DNA of 64,000 bases from Halisarca cf. caerulea. Taxonomy: Eukaryota > Porifera > Demospongiae > Chondrillida > Halisarcidae. Location of the stretch: positions 7,481,618 to 7,545,617 of the forward strand of contig CAUJGJ010000444.1 of the NCBI GenBank assembly GCA_963170055.1, written 5' to 3'. Shown one piece after another: positions 43,884 through 55,470 of the stretch (positions are counted from its first letter, which is position 1; every line of letters begins with the position of its first letter). The position numbers and the translations under genes were made by a program. The notes under the pieces are model-generated. The model made no database searches, was not told the origin of the DNA, and saw only the letters and a list, made by a program, of their open reading frames with translations.

Positions 43884-46403
43884 TTAAACTGATACTGAAG
43901 TCACACTATCTGAAAATTCGTGGACATCCCCCTCTTGTGGTGTGTCCATCGTTCCATCTCTTCTTATTTCTATGCCGGGTTCCATCACAGCCAGGTGTGC
44001 TGCACACTTTGGATCTCTTCGGTGGTGGAGGATTGGACCTCTCACTTGTACTGCTGGATTGGGGTGGCAAATTGTTCGAAGTGGAAAGCTGTGATGTAGC
44101 AGGAACACGAGTACCAGAAGGTGTGGTTGCAAAAGAAAGAGAATCTGACCTGACGTTGATGGTTGGTTGCTCTGGACAAGTTGATCAGTTGTCTGAAATG
44201 GCATAGGAAGAACGGAAGATATGTACAGTGGCCATTTCTCTGGACGTATGAATTTTGAGTACATTTGTGTCAAGTGAGACATCTTATCACGAGGAATTTC
44301 TCTCTTCTTGTGAAGGTAAGTAGTAGTTGGTGTTCCATTTGCTGTGGGGTTGATGACACACAGGGGGGAAGTTACTGCATTACCTTTGCAGCAACTATTC
44401 CGAACTTTCATCAGGACATTCTCTCCAAATCGGACAATAAGAAAGTCATGGAGTTTGCGGACTCCTTGTAGCTCTGAGTACTTGGTAAGCAAAGGCTCTC
44501 TCCATGGAAAAATGCTGGAACCATCCTCAATGTGTACAGATGTGAACTTAGAGCAAATGCGATGAAGGTCGTGAGGTGTAAAAACATCAGTGCGATTGTA
44601 TTCGCTAGCAACCAACGAAAACAAACGATCTGGGCTGAGTGACCGGCTGGCATAAAACAGAAATGAATGTGGTCCAGTAAACGCTGCTCAACAACTTCCA
44701 TCCCCCATGAAAAAAGGTACCGATTTTTATTCGTGTTTCCAGCATTGTCAAGGAAGATACAGGCACGCTTTATCCAGGGATGATCTGTTCGAACTTGCGT
44801 TATGTACCGTGATAAAAAGGAAATAATATGGTCTGTATTCTAAGGTCCAATAGTGTGATCAAAAATCGTGATGTCCTTGAGATTGTCTCTGTGGTCCACG
44901 AGTCCGAAGATGTCAAATGATAATTTCTGTAGATAGTAGGTTGATCCAGGCTGCTCACTCTGTCCCCAATGTGGGATGAGCTTACTTTGTTGGTAATCAG
45001 CAGATAGAACAAGAGTAAAGGTGTGCTGTGCTTCGGTGAGTTCGGAGATGGTTTCAGAATTAGGATTCTCTACACTAGCCAACTTCATAATATTTTCCCA
45101 GTTACTTGCACATAAAGCTTGTATTTTGTTGTAATAATCTCTTCCTTCAGCTGCTTCGGTTTTGTGTGCCTTTAGAGACGCTTCAGCTGTTTCAACCTGG
45201 GACTCGATTGATCGTAAATCAGTCTCTGTTGAAGAACCTGCTTGAGTAAGGCGTTTCAATATGGCATTGCATCTCGAGATCTCTTCTTTCAACCCTTTAC
45301 ATGTGTCACAATAATCTGACTTGTGTGGATGAAGAGATACCTTAGGGCGGTTGTCTTTCAGCCACTGCCTAGCGGCAAATGCAGAGCATGTGGCCTGTCC
45401 TAATTCCTGCTGTGCTTCATTGAAAGTCCATACAATGGATGCATGCGCCTTAGCTGAGAAATCCTTTTCCCCAGTCTTCGGTGGATCAATTCGGGTGAAC
45501 TTGGGGATAAAGTAGAAGAGTGGACTATAACTACCAGCGTGTCTGCCATTAGGATGACTATTTGCATCTACAAATTGCAGAAAGGCTTCCTTAACGGCGG
45601 GCTTCGACTTGTTTGAAGGTTTCCCTTTTAGACCATACTGTTCGTAAGGATACTTTACCTCCACTTCATCAGAGTCAAAGTGAGTCCCACCAAGTTGTAT
45701 AGGAGGTGCCAGCAAAGTCATCATCAGTTGGATATAAAACGTAAGGCAAGAGCTTCTGGTCTGCTGCTTCTTTCTTTGTCATTGATAGAATGGGCTGCTG
45801 GCATTGTCTAACCTTAATCTGCCGTTGTCGCAATAGCCTTTCAGAATGAATTCTGAGATGGTGTAGGATACAATCATAACAATAAAGGTAGTTGCCATGA
45901 GCATCAAACAGATTCTCCCGGATCCAACTATTTTGATCTAAATGACAGAAGTACACAAAGATTAAATAAGCATGACAATACAAAATGCTAAAAAGATTGA
46001 AATAAAACCTCAACACTGAGAAGCATGCACTGTATTAAAGCTCACTGGTAAGATTGCGATATGCCTTGTCTTCCTTTTTGGGATTGGGGAAACTCTTGAC
46101 AAGAACTGCGTGTATCTTCACGTTGTGTCTACCAACGTCAACAAAAATGCTGGCAAGGTGCTTCAGAATCTCTGCACAACCACGAGTACACTGGACTTCA
46201 CAGTCGACTGATGTGTCAGTACTTGAAAAGCTCTTCTCTATGTCGGGATTAAGTGTGTAAGCTGCACGACTTTTACCTTTCAGAAAATTCTGTGCGCGCT
46301 TCGAACTGCTCAATTTTGAAGAGACTGTTGGACTACGAGTTACAGAAGGATTTACAATAGGTAACTGATCGTTGGCAGAGATTTCTGGTGCTGACTGTTC
46401 CAT
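43884..46403 (-). pseudogene. Unclassified transposase-like gene with one clear intron, broken
   Basis: Exon 1 46046-46403 (ATG 46403, MEQSAPEISANDQLP), intron 45938-46045 (GTGAGC..TTTAG), exon 2 from 45937 (NQNSWIRENLFDAHGNYLYC). Then a Cys motif SDYCDTCKGLKEEISRCN with a long coiled coil, SADYQQSKLIPHWGQ, and FLDNAGNTNKNRYLF then HFCFMPAGHS and VFTPHDLHRICSKF. The DNAGNTNKN..AGH pattern recalls a family of RNase H-fold transposase-like proteins I have seen in marine invertebrates, but I cannot name it. Breaks: 1-nt frameshift near 45715, TAG at about 44840-44842, frameshift near 44640. Confidence 0.55.
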
Positions 46404-47098
46404 TTCTTGACCTGAAAGTCCACTGAGCACAACGACGCCTCCTCTGCAGAACGTTTGGTCGTCGTTCTAGACAACGGTAGATCGCATTTCCTCCGAACAA
46501 AGACGAAAAGAAAGCTCTTTACTTGTTCTACATTTTCATGCCTCACTTGACCACGTGGGTAGCTTGGTTCATAACGCAAACTATCGAAAACTTTAAACGC
46601 GTTTTTCTTAAAATCATACTCGCGCATAACCTTCGATTTCTATCCGCGACTGCCACATATATTGTTGTATATTTGTATGGGTTAACACACACAACACACA
46701 TGTGTACATAAATGCACACTCTCACGCGCATGTACTGCCTACACACCCAACACTGCCAACACAGTGGGATGTCTGGCCTTCTCTACCTGTGTGCATACAG
46801 CATTCAATTAAATGCTGTTCAATGGCATTTGTTCAGTAGTTTTTTTTATTTACTTACATCTACTCATTTAGGCCCGGGTCACACTGCGGCGACGGTGACA
46901 GTTGCGGTCACGGTACGGTGACGTTTTGTCGGTCACACCTTTCATTTCCTGCCGTCGCCGTCACTGTCATCTAACCGTGACGTCACCGTCACCGTGGCCA
47001 TTGATGTCACGGCGGCAGTGACAGTAACGGTAAAAGCGACGGTTGCGCGAAGTGTTTAGTTTTATTTGAGACGTTTCTTGCGAACGAAAGCTATAGTT

Positions 47099-48073
47099 AT
47101 GGCGGCTGTTGCGAAGAAGGTGAAGGTAAAGTGGGATCCTGAAGCAGAAAGAAAACTTATTGATATTTGGGCAGATATTTTGGAGGAAACCAGCGGGAAA
47201 ATGATGACGCGCAAGAAGAAAGAAGCAGTAGCAGTGAAACGGCTCAACGAATATCTATCCAAGGAGTTTGAATACGCAGAGGAGTACAGTGAGAAGGCAG
47301 TTTCTAACAAGATTGACACCATTATGAAGAAAGGCAAACAGATGTATTTAAATTACCAAAGAAAAGGCGAGACGGGGAAAGAGTATACTCCGAAGGACAA
47401 AGAAATAGAGATAGACATAGAAGCAGCCAAATCAGCGTGGCCCAACTTTGCTACATTTTTCAATCGTTTTAAGGATCATCCTTCATTGGGCCCTGGTTCT
47501 GTTGATGACTCTGCTGTCACACCAATACCTGAAGAGGCAATAGAGACTACAGTGGTATCACTGAATGAAGACTGTGACAACTGTAGCACACCTGCAGGTC
47601 CGTCATCCAGGTGCCCAAGCAGAGCATCAAATCTCAGTACAGGAACAATTGATGCTTGCGACGAAGACATCACCTTTGAAGATGATGATGGGGATGATGA
47701 TGACAATAGTGATGAGCCACCCGCAGCGAAGAAGAAAAAGAAGGGGGAGCCTAGCACACCCAGTATTGCAATACCGCGGGTAGGAAAAAAGAAGGGCATG
47801 AGCAGCAAGACTGGATCTGCTCAGTTCTTGTTTGCTTTCAGTGAGCTGCAAGAAAAAGCGCAAGCAAGACAAATAGAACATGAGACAAAGATGCAGCAAG
47901 AAGCTATGACTTTCCAGCAAAAGTTGGAACAAGACAGGATAAAATTTGAATCAAATTTGTCAAGTACCATGTCACAGCAAAATCAGCAGTTTCAAATGAT
48001 GATGATGCAGCAGAACCAGGCATTCCAAGCAGAATTGTTCAAGAAGTTGTTTGACAAAAAGGAGGACAATTAA
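47099..48073 (+). CDS. Harbinger Myb/SANT-like DNA-binding protein
   Basis: 324 residues from an ATG in AGTTATGGCGGCTG. Residues about 10-125 form a Myb/SANT-like domain with conserved Trp/aromatic spacing (KWDPEAERKLIDIWADILEE, YSEKAVSNKIDTIMKKGKQM, WPNFATFFNRF). An acidic stretch (DDDGDDDDNSDE) and a Lys cluster (AAKKKKKGEP), a likely nuclear signal, follow. The C-terminus is a Gln/Met-rich coiled coil. In PIF/Harbinger elements this partner binds the element ends and brings the transposase into the nucleus. It is convergent with the transposase gene; 279 bp separate the two stops. An upstream non-ATG extension is possible but unnecessary. Confidence 0.9.
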   Translation: MAAVAKKVKVKWDPEAERKLIDIWADILEETSGKMMTRKKKEAVAVKRLNEYLSKEFEYAEEYSEKAVSNKIDTIMKKGKQMYLNYQRKGETGKEYTPKDKEIEIDIEAAKSAWPNFATFFNRFKDHPSLGPGSVDDSAVTPIPEEAIETTVVSLNEDCDNCSTPAGPSSRCPSRASNLSTGTIDACDEDITFEDDDGDDDDNSDEPPAAKKKKKGEPSTPSIAIPRVGKKKGMSSKTGSAQFLFAFSELQEKAQARQIEHETKMQQEAMTFQQKLEQDRIKFESNLSSTMSQQNQQFQMMMMQQNQAFQAELFKKLFDKKEDN

Positions 48074-48352
48074 CTATGAAGTTGCATGATTTCGTTAAGG
48101 TTTTAGTTATCTCAAGTGCAGTTTAAAACTCATTTTTGGTTCATAATTATCTCATTGACATCCTTCTGTCCATTACATTGTAATACGTACATCATCACTG
48201 TGACCATGAAATTCAATATCAATTTTGAATTAATCACTGTAACTTGCATGTTTAGTTTATATAATTAGGCAAATTTAAATAAAAGTAATCATTATGTTGA
48301 CAGTTGTAATAGATTGCATGAACTTAATGAAGTATAGTATTACTAATTGTTT

Positions 48353-49675
48353 CTACTGTGGAGCTGGCCTTGTATGGTGTATATGCTTGGCAATGGCATC
48401 ACGGACACTGGCTGCACTTCCAACTATTGTTGAGGCCTGTAGACTAGGTGGAGTTGGGCTGATGTATGCACCAGCATCGGGTAGCCAACCATCCTCAAAT
48501 GTGCACTGATGACGTTCACAAATGTTGTGAAGAGCACAGCATAGCACAGCAACTTGTCGAGCAAAGACAGGGTCGTTTAATCCACACCTTCCCTCCATTA
48601 TTTTCCACCGCCCTTTGAGCCGGCCATATGCCTGTTCCACTACTCTCCTTGTTCTGATGAGACTATAGTTGAAGCTGTACTGTTGTGCAGAGTGGACACT
48701 GTCATAGCATTTGAGGCATGTTGGTTCCAGAGGGAAGGCGGCATCAGCAACAACAAATGGCTTTACAAGCACCCCTTCTATACGTTCTGGTGGGCATGAC
48801 AACCACTCTCCTTCCCTTATTTTCTTGTACATTTCACTGTGTCTATAGGTGTATGAATCACCAACAGAACCTGGTCTCCCAGCATTAACATATGTGAAAA
48901 TTCCTCTTGCATCAACACATCCTAAAACGATGATAGCTGTGAACTTTTTGTAACAGAAATAAGTGTCGCCGAAATGTGTGGGCTTCTTGATCGCCATAAA
49001 AGTTCCATCCAGGGCTCCAGCGCACATCGGTACTCCACACAATTCCTGAAAGTCAATTATGACCTGGTTAAGTTCCTGTCCAGCTGGAAACTTGATTGAA
49101 TCTGGGACTAATTTTTGTCGAAGAATGGATACCATGTCATGTACAATAGCCACAACGGTAGCTTTCCCAACCGCATACAACACAGCTACTTCAGAGTAGC
49201 TATTCCCATGTGCAAGCCAGTGCAGCAAAATAGCTAGCCTTTTAGCTGGTGGCAATGGCTTTCTCAACTGTGTGGTCTGCTTGTGAAAATAGCGGCCGTA
49301 TTTCCCACACAAGTACCAAAACGTATCCTTGCTAACGCGAAAATGCTGTAGATACTGTTTCTCCTCCCAGTCTGGATAAACCTTCCCCATGGCTCTCCAT
49401 AACCCGCACATGTCTTTCTCCCACAATCCTTGAGTCCTTGGGGCTGCCCAAAAACGGCGAGGTGTACGCAGAGAACGAATGATTCCCTGAAATTGGGGCA
49501 GTAGAAGTAATTCCGCCCAAAAACGCCACGAATACTGCCTTCGCTGCCTGTTTACCCGCCCGAAGCTAAGAATTTTGCTCACACATCGACAAAGACGTCT
49601 TCGTTGTAGGTTAGAATCACTGCCAGGTGCACATAACGCGAAAAAGAGCATCCACAACGATCGCTCCGCCGCCAT
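48353..49675 (-). CDS. Harbinger DDE transposase (HARBI1-like)
   Basis: 440 residues from ATG 49675 to TAG at 48353, uninterrupted. A helix-turn-helix-like stretch at about 140-185 (LPPAKRLAILLHWLAHGNSY) precedes the DDE_4 nuclease domain. That domain has GALDGTFMAI (D223), VVADAAFPLEP (D311), then RTRRVVEQAYGRLKGRW (E347) and the CALHNICE block at about 380-387. All three catalytic acidic residues are present and length fits the family (350-450). It cuts the element ends and joins them to TWA-type targets together with the Myb-like partner. The ATG lies in CGCCGCCATG-type sequence just inside the right TIR region. Confidence 0.95.
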   Translation of the reverse strand: MAAERSLWMLFFALCAPGSDSNLQRRRLCRCVSKILSFGRVNRQRRQYSWRFWAELLLLPQFQGIIRSLRTPRRFWAAPRTQGLWEKDMCGLWRAMGKVYPDWEEKQYLQHFRVSKDTFWYLCGKYGRYFHKQTTQLRKPLPPAKRLAILLHWLAHGNSYSEVAVLYAVGKATVVAIVHDMVSILRQKLVPDSIKFPAGQELNQVIIDFQELCGVPMCAGALDGTFMAIKKPTHFGDTYFCYKKFTAIIVLGCVDARGIFTYVNAGRPGSVGDSYTYRHSEMYKKIREGEWLSCPPERIEGVLVKPFVVADAAFPLEPTCLKCYDSVHSAQQYSFNYSLIRTRRVVEQAYGRLKGRWKIMEGRCGLNDPVFARQVAVLCCALHNICERHQCTFEDGWLPDAGAYISPTPPSLQASTIVGSAASVRDAIAKHIHHTRPAPQ

Positions 49676-49799
49676 GTTTACATTCGCAGTTATCGACGGA
49701 CATCAAAGGTGTGACCGATCGAACCGACGGTACGGTCGCTTCCGGATGTTTTGCTGTGACCGGAACTGTCACCGTCACCGCAGTGTGACCCGGGCCTTA

Positions 49800-49978
49800 G
49801 ACAGGCTGCTTCATGCCAGGTACCTTAAATTTAAGACACTATGTGGGAAGTTCTCAGCCCCGAAGGACTTATTTCCGATCTCAAGCCCCATAATATGGGC
49901 CGATGAAACTTGGATTGCACCCTTTAACAGCTTTGAGCAGGGCGGGATAAAGCTGTCAAGAAGACAAGGCACCCAGGT
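49800..49978 (+). pseudogene. Exon-like flank of the Harbinger site
   Basis: Plus frame RLLHARYLKFKTLCGKFSAP, then PIIWADETWIAPFNSFEQGG and a GTAGGT donor near 49979. The paralogue at 42670-42868 is degenerate. Probably an old element interrupted by Harbinger at its acceptor (TTTAG). Confidence 0.3.
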
Positions 49979-50064
49979 AGGTCTCCTTTGATTGTTGTAA
50001 TTGTGGAATGTAGTTATGCGAGCAGGTACACAACAGCAAGATAAACTTAGTGCATAAACCCCAT

Positions 50065-50092
50065 GTATTGTGTGTGTGTGTGTTGTGTGTGG

Positions 50093-50139
<47 letters not shown>

Positions 50140-50208
50140 TGTATGTGTGAATATGTGTGCATAATCTCTCTACTACGTATGTAAGTTTTGTAGTATAGAG
50201 TGTCTATG

Positions 50209-50248
<40 letters not shown>

Positions 50249-50282
50249 GCACTTACATGCACACACACACACACACACACAT
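50065..50282. repeat. (GT)n / (AC)n microsatellites
   Basis: Two GT tracts (50066-50136, 50211-50247) and a CA tract (50261-50281). Confidence 0.95.
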
Positions 50283-50424
50283 GCTGTACACATATTTTTA
50301 TTATCAAACAATACTATACAATAGAAAATAATAATTACAGATGGAGTAACTGTATAGGAAAAAGTATTGTCATAAACATGCAGAAATAGATAGATAATAT
50401 TTGGTATACTGAAATAGTCAGACA

Positions 50425-51838
50425 TTAATTGACCATTGATTCACTAACAGCCAGATCAGTGGCTGCAGGGAATCGTGGGATCACATGGCGACTTGATCTG
50501 GAGCCTCGGATGCAGAGAATTGATGAGCGAAGCAATGAGAATGACAAGTGGCATCGAAGCCAGCCCATTGTTGTGCTGTACGGTTGATGTCGCTTCCTTG
50601 CAAGTAGGGAGGCTAGACGACTGTAGAAGATGGTGGACTGTCTCCCCATGCCTCCGGTGGTGCTGAACACTAAGGGGGTGAATGAGCCATGCTCCACCTC
50701 GATAATCCTCTGTTCGTATGCCCTCTTCTTAGATTTCTCGTGGTGGCTGAAACATGCTGCAAGTGAGAACCTCTGGTTGGACTTAGCAAAAGGGTTGAAT
50801 ACCTTTACATCAAAAAATGCTTTCTGTCCATTGATCCAGAAGTCTCTCGCTGCGATGTCAGCTCTTGCTTCATCTTGATGGTTGGATGAGATGAGGGTCA
50901 GGGTTTCACCAGTGAGAGGTTGAAGAGCGGGCTCCAAGCTAACATCGGGGCATACTTCTGTTAGCAGAGTGCCAGTCAGATCTCTGATCTCGTTATGACG
51001 GATGGTTGGTAGTGCTCCACGTGGGCAGCTCAGTGCATGGTCAATGGTAAAGCTTTCGCTGCATACACATGTCGAAGGCATTCTTTCTGGCATCCATCCA
51101 TACCTCAGACTTATGGCATCACGAAACTCACTTTTGGTGAGAGAGAATCCGTACTTCTCAAGAGGCATTGCAGTTAGCCAGCTGGAGGATCCTTTGTCCT
51201 TGGCCAGTTCAGTGGCTTTGGACAAGTGGTCGGGCAAACTGAGATTGGAGGCACTATCAACTTGAGCTTTCCTTCTTTCTGACTTGACACACTGTTTTAG
51301 TTCTTTCTGCTTGGACACAGCTTCTGCAGTGAGTGATGGCTGATGGTCAAGGATGAGGTCAACGATGGGGCTGCAAATACGTTTGGATGCCTGGAACTGT
51401 GATATTGCTGATTTCGTAAAATCTGGAATATCAAGGCCTCCGAGACGACAGGGCAGTGCTAGTAGCTCTCGTTCAACATCAGAGATTGGGGCTCTGCCAG
51501 TGAGGGCAGGAATGAACTCATGTCTAATGATGTCTTCAATAGGACCTAGGCAATCAGCAGTACGTGGCGTAGTTCGCATGAAGTAGTTCAATGAACTTTT
51601 CATACCATGAACAAAACAAGAGTAAGCAGCTTGAGGTTCTATTGATGCAATGCTAGAGAGGATGTGTAACTCATCTGACCATTTCTGGATCTTCTTCTTG
51701 AAGAAGTTCTCCAGGAAGAGATCTTCTCCAATGGCTGATCCAAGGTGCTTGTGACCGTCGGTAGTAATACTTACCCCATGATCCTTGAACAACTCTTGGG
51801 CAAGATCAAAGTGCTGTTCTTTTACGACTAGCCTGGAT
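50425..51838 (-). pseudogene. Non-LTR retrotransposon C-terminal region with restriction-like endonuclease
   Basis: One unbroken minus frame of about 470 codons. It begins SKSRLVVKEQHFDLAQELFK next to a microsatellite, then GVSITTDGHKHLGSAIG, SSIASIEPQAAYSCFVHGMK and LALPCRLGGLDIPDFTK (RT thumb-type blocks). A Cys/His motif CVCSESFTIDHALSCPRGAL is followed by a PD-(D/E)xK-like nuclease: RADIAARDFWINGQKAFFDV then KVFNPFAKSN. This order (RT thumb, C-C-H-C, endonuclease) is that of LINEs with a C-terminal restriction-like endonuclease. The RT palm is missing upstream, lost at the (CA)n tract. The frame is intact, so truncation is fairly recent. Confidence 0.65.
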
Positions 51839-51844
51839 TTGCTT

Positions 51845-52037
<193 letters not shown>

Positions 52038-52159
52038 GTACAGATTAAATTGTGCATCAGGCATCAATACACACACACACTTGTGCTGCCTGCATATACA
52101 CTTACTTCTGTATGGACACGCACGTACATACATACATACTCGTGTACACAAGCTCAATG

Positions 52160-52535
52160 TACGTGCAGTGAAACCTCCAAAATTAATATAGCTAGGGGGG
52201 TGTAGTAGAGGGTAGTAGGGGGGTGTCTGTGGCATGGTTGATGGAGCAGGTGATTCTGAGGCTGGGTTATGGGATAGATGAAGGTCTATTCCCAGCAGAA
52301 GTGACTCTTTGGCGTTTTTTTCCCTACACCCCCCTACAAACAAAAGCAGAAACCAAAGAAGCTAGAAGAACGTCAACTATAGCCAGCAAATTGATTGAAC
52401 ATAATTGTTACATTTGATTGTTTGTTGTTGTTTGTGTGTATAAATTTGCCGTGTATGTGATCACAGGACCCCCTGGAAGACCAGCCAAAGGGCTGAAGGG
52501 GCATCCTGTCTAAATATTGAGATTTAACTTTAACT
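52160..52535 (+). repeat. SINE-like repeat segments
   Basis: 52310-52336 (TTTGGCGTTTTTTTCCCTAC) matches the SINE-like insertion at 21101-21398. Downstream, CCCCCTGGAAGACCAGCC and GGGCTGAAGGGGCATCCTG, ending in (TTTAAC)n, look like a SINE/LINE 3' tail. Boundaries are uncertain. Confidence 0.4.
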
Positions 52536-53020
52536 TTAACCCTCCTACCCTTCCCATACATTGCAATTTTGTGCACGCAAGAACTTTCTTAAGGCCTATA
52601 ATATTGTCTTCTACATCACAAAAGTGGTCAAATAATACATCATTTTTCTCCTCAGCAACTGGAGAATCTTATGCGATATTCAAATTTGTAGTAACTATGA
52701 CAACAGAAGCATTTTTTGGAAGGAAAGGCAAAAATTTCACACCAAAAAAAGCTGCGTGTATAGCGTAATTTTTGCTGACATTGCGCAATACGTAAACGGC
52801 TCGACTGATACATCGTTTGAAAGCGCGCATTCTGTACTTTATGATGCTGCAAAAATGAAGAACATCGGAGCTACCTACGGTGAGTTATGGCTCCTTGTAC
52901 TTATATATTGCAAAATACAAAAAATGCTAGTACAAAAAGCCTATAGCTAGTTTTAGTCAAACTAAAAAGTTACAGTAGTACAGCTAGTAGTCTCAGTAAT
53001 ATATTTTAGAACCCTAAAGT

Positions 53021-55275
53021 TTAAAACTTTGGCTTTACTCGGCCATTTTTCCTTCCTGTAGGCCTTCCTCTCCGTTTAGCAGGTGGTTGTAGTAATTCCT
53101 CATTGTTACTGTCTGTACTTTGCTTATGGAACCACATGGATCGAGATATGGTGTGCTCTACTGTGTGCCACAGACTGTGGCAATCCCTTTTCACTGTATG
53201 GCACAGAGATGGAGTATGGGGACAATCGGGGCACCTGGATATGGTCGTCCTCTTGCAGATGACACATCTTTGTCTTGTGTCAGTGGGTTTGCTGCCATGC
53301 CTAATGGTGAAGTCAGAAGTATCTGTTGGTACTGTAACAGTCTGGGTGATGGAATATTTCCTGATGATGGCTAGTATCAGTTCATTGGTGAAGTCCCTAA
53401 GTGCTGGTGCTTTCTCGCCATTCATCATGCACAACCACTTGTAAAGAATGTATGAGTTGGTTGTGCATATCTCAAGAAGATGATAAAAAATCGTTTTCCA
53501 GTACCTCTTTGTCTGCCTCAGTATACGATGGTAACTTATATACTGATCGGATTTATCTACCCCACCCATGAATTTGTTGTAATATTTAATTGTGCTTGGT
53601 AAAGGTACTTCTAACACAGAATGGGACCCACTTGTGTCTTTGCTGGCTCGCCTTGCTGTACCATCGGAGTGGCCTGGGTATGCATTAGAAAGTACTGTCA
53701 CACAGTCATTATCTCTCCAACAGACATAAACATCTGAAGAACTAGGTTCACGGATGTAATATATATCCTGTGCCACGAGGAACCTGCTTTCCTTTCATGA
53801 CTGTGATCAGCCTCTTCACATCATCAGGTACTCCACTCCTGGTGCTTCTGAGTGTTCCTGTAGCAAAAATCTTCATAGCTTTCAGAGCACTCAGTAAGGC
53901 GGGACTAGTGTAAAAGTTGTCAAAAAATACTCTGTAGCCCTGGTGCTGAAATGCTTTGGTCAGCTCCATTACTGTGTCACACCCTAATCCAAATCCTGAT
54001 GGTCGAATGGTTGATCGTTTCCCAAGGTACAACTCAAAGTCACAAGTATAGCCGGTTGGATCAGCGAGAACCCAAAATTTAAAACCCCATTTTGTTGGTT
54101 TATTTCTAATGTACTGCTTGAATTTTGAACGTGCCTTTGATTTCACCATACGTTCGTCCACTGATAGTTCTTGCAAAGGCTGGTAATACAACAAACATTT
54201 GTCCTTGATATTGTCATACAATGGTCGCACTTTCTTCAATGGGTCTTCCGCAAGAGTGGCTTCTTCACTAGGTTTCACAACATGGAGGAATGCACTGATG
54301 GTCTCAAATCGGTTACGGCTCATTAGCTCAATCAAGCGTACAAGGAACTGTATGTGGCAAGTGAGGAAGCAACATTACAATAAAGACAATACAAACAGTG
54401 CCTCCATGTGTGTGGAGAACCACCTGGTTTTTTTTTGGATTCCATGCCTGACGATAGCTTTTGGTGGATGTAATACTGAGAAGAAGCAACGCTCCGATAT
54501 ACCTAGCCATCTCTTCCTTTGTTAGTGGAGATTTCTGGAGGCGTATGTACATTAGACGCTTTTCATTTTTTTTAGCTTCAGCATAAGCTAGAGTGGACTC
54601 AACCAATCGATCTAAGACGTCATCATTTATGAACAAACGGAATAAATCAAATCCAGTTTGGTCATCATTAGAATCTAGTTGTGGACCAGGTGAATTCACA
54701 GGTGCAAATTCTTCTGGCTCTTGAAAATCAGAATCGATTTCACTAATTGCGTTGGCTGATGTAGGAATCAGCTCCTGAAAGTCTACCCTACTACTGCTCC
54801 CACGCCTTGTACCACGTCCTCGCCTGTACCTATTACCTCTAGCCCTACCTCCAAGCACTCCACGTCCTCTTCCGCGGCTATGTTGGGATCTACCAACTAT
54901 TCCTTGCCCTCTATTTCTCCCTCTTCCTCCTCTACCACGTGCATGTAGCCCTCTGGAGTTGTCACTATCTCCTTCACTTTCACACTCACTCAGTATTGTC
55001 TCATTCTCATCATCATTATCTAGCTCACTTTCAGAAGAGATACCATCACTAACAGATTGAGTATGTATATCCATAGTTGGATCATCATTACTGTGCAAAT
55101 CGACATCTTCGTGAATTGAAACTTCTTCGTCGTCACTAGAATCAGATTCTGAACTCCCCCAAGGCCATATATCCCTAAGATCAACACTTTGAGCAGCTCT
55201 GGTAGGGTTTCCAACGCGATTTATCCCTTGAACCTGTCCATTGTCAACCGCACTAATAATTGCGTCTTCATTCAT
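53021..55275 (-). pseudogene. piggyBac transposase (PB4), one intron, one frameshift
   Basis: Exon 1 54424-55275 (ATG 55275; a related frame extends upstream without an ATG). It has an acidic N-terminus, an Arg/Gly-rich segment (HARGRGGRGRNRGQG) and LTKEEMARYIGALLLLSITS. Intron 54348-54423 (76 bp, CAG/GTGG..CATACAG), phase 0. Exon 2 continues FLVRLIELMSRNRFE, ELSVDERMV (first Asp), KWGFKFWVLADPTG and RVFFDNFYTS (second Asp). After a 1-nt shift near 53770 come GGVDKSDQYISYHR (third Asp) and the C-terminal Cys-rich ribbon CVICKRTTISRCPDCPH. Catalytic residues are all visible. Only the frameshift prevents a full product. Confidence 0.9.
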
Positions 55276-55470
55276 CGTTGATTTCGGTACCTGTGAGGTA
55301 CAGGGTGACTGTATGAGCTCAGAAACCGATTCGTCAAGGTTACCATCACTTTCGTTCGCTGAGTCGTTCGCATCGAAATAGGACAGGACGCCATTTTCTG
55401 GATCAAAATACGGAAGTAAACGTCATTATGCGGAGAAAATTGCCGAAATTTAGTAGTTGCAAGAAACACC

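Larger units (their letters stand above)
46871..49796. mobile_element. PIF/Harbinger DNA transposon, apparently intact (2926 bp)
   Basis: Left terminus GGCCCGGGTCACACTGCGGC (46871) and right terminus CCGCAGTGTGACCCGGGCC (to 49796) are inverted repeats, with similarity extending about 40 bp (GACGGTGACAGTT). TTA flanks both ends (46868-46870, 49797-49799), the standard 3-bp TWA-type duplication of PIF/Harbinger. Inside are two convergent full-length ORFs, a Myb-like protein on plus and a DDE transposase on minus, with no stops or frameshifts. Flanks rejoin to match the paralogous sequence at 42575-42990. Confidence 0.95.

Noticed and set aside
47476..47932. Minus-strand ORFs of about 100 codons opposite the Myb-like gene
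   Set aside because: Antisense shadow of the Harbinger Myb-like coding sequence.
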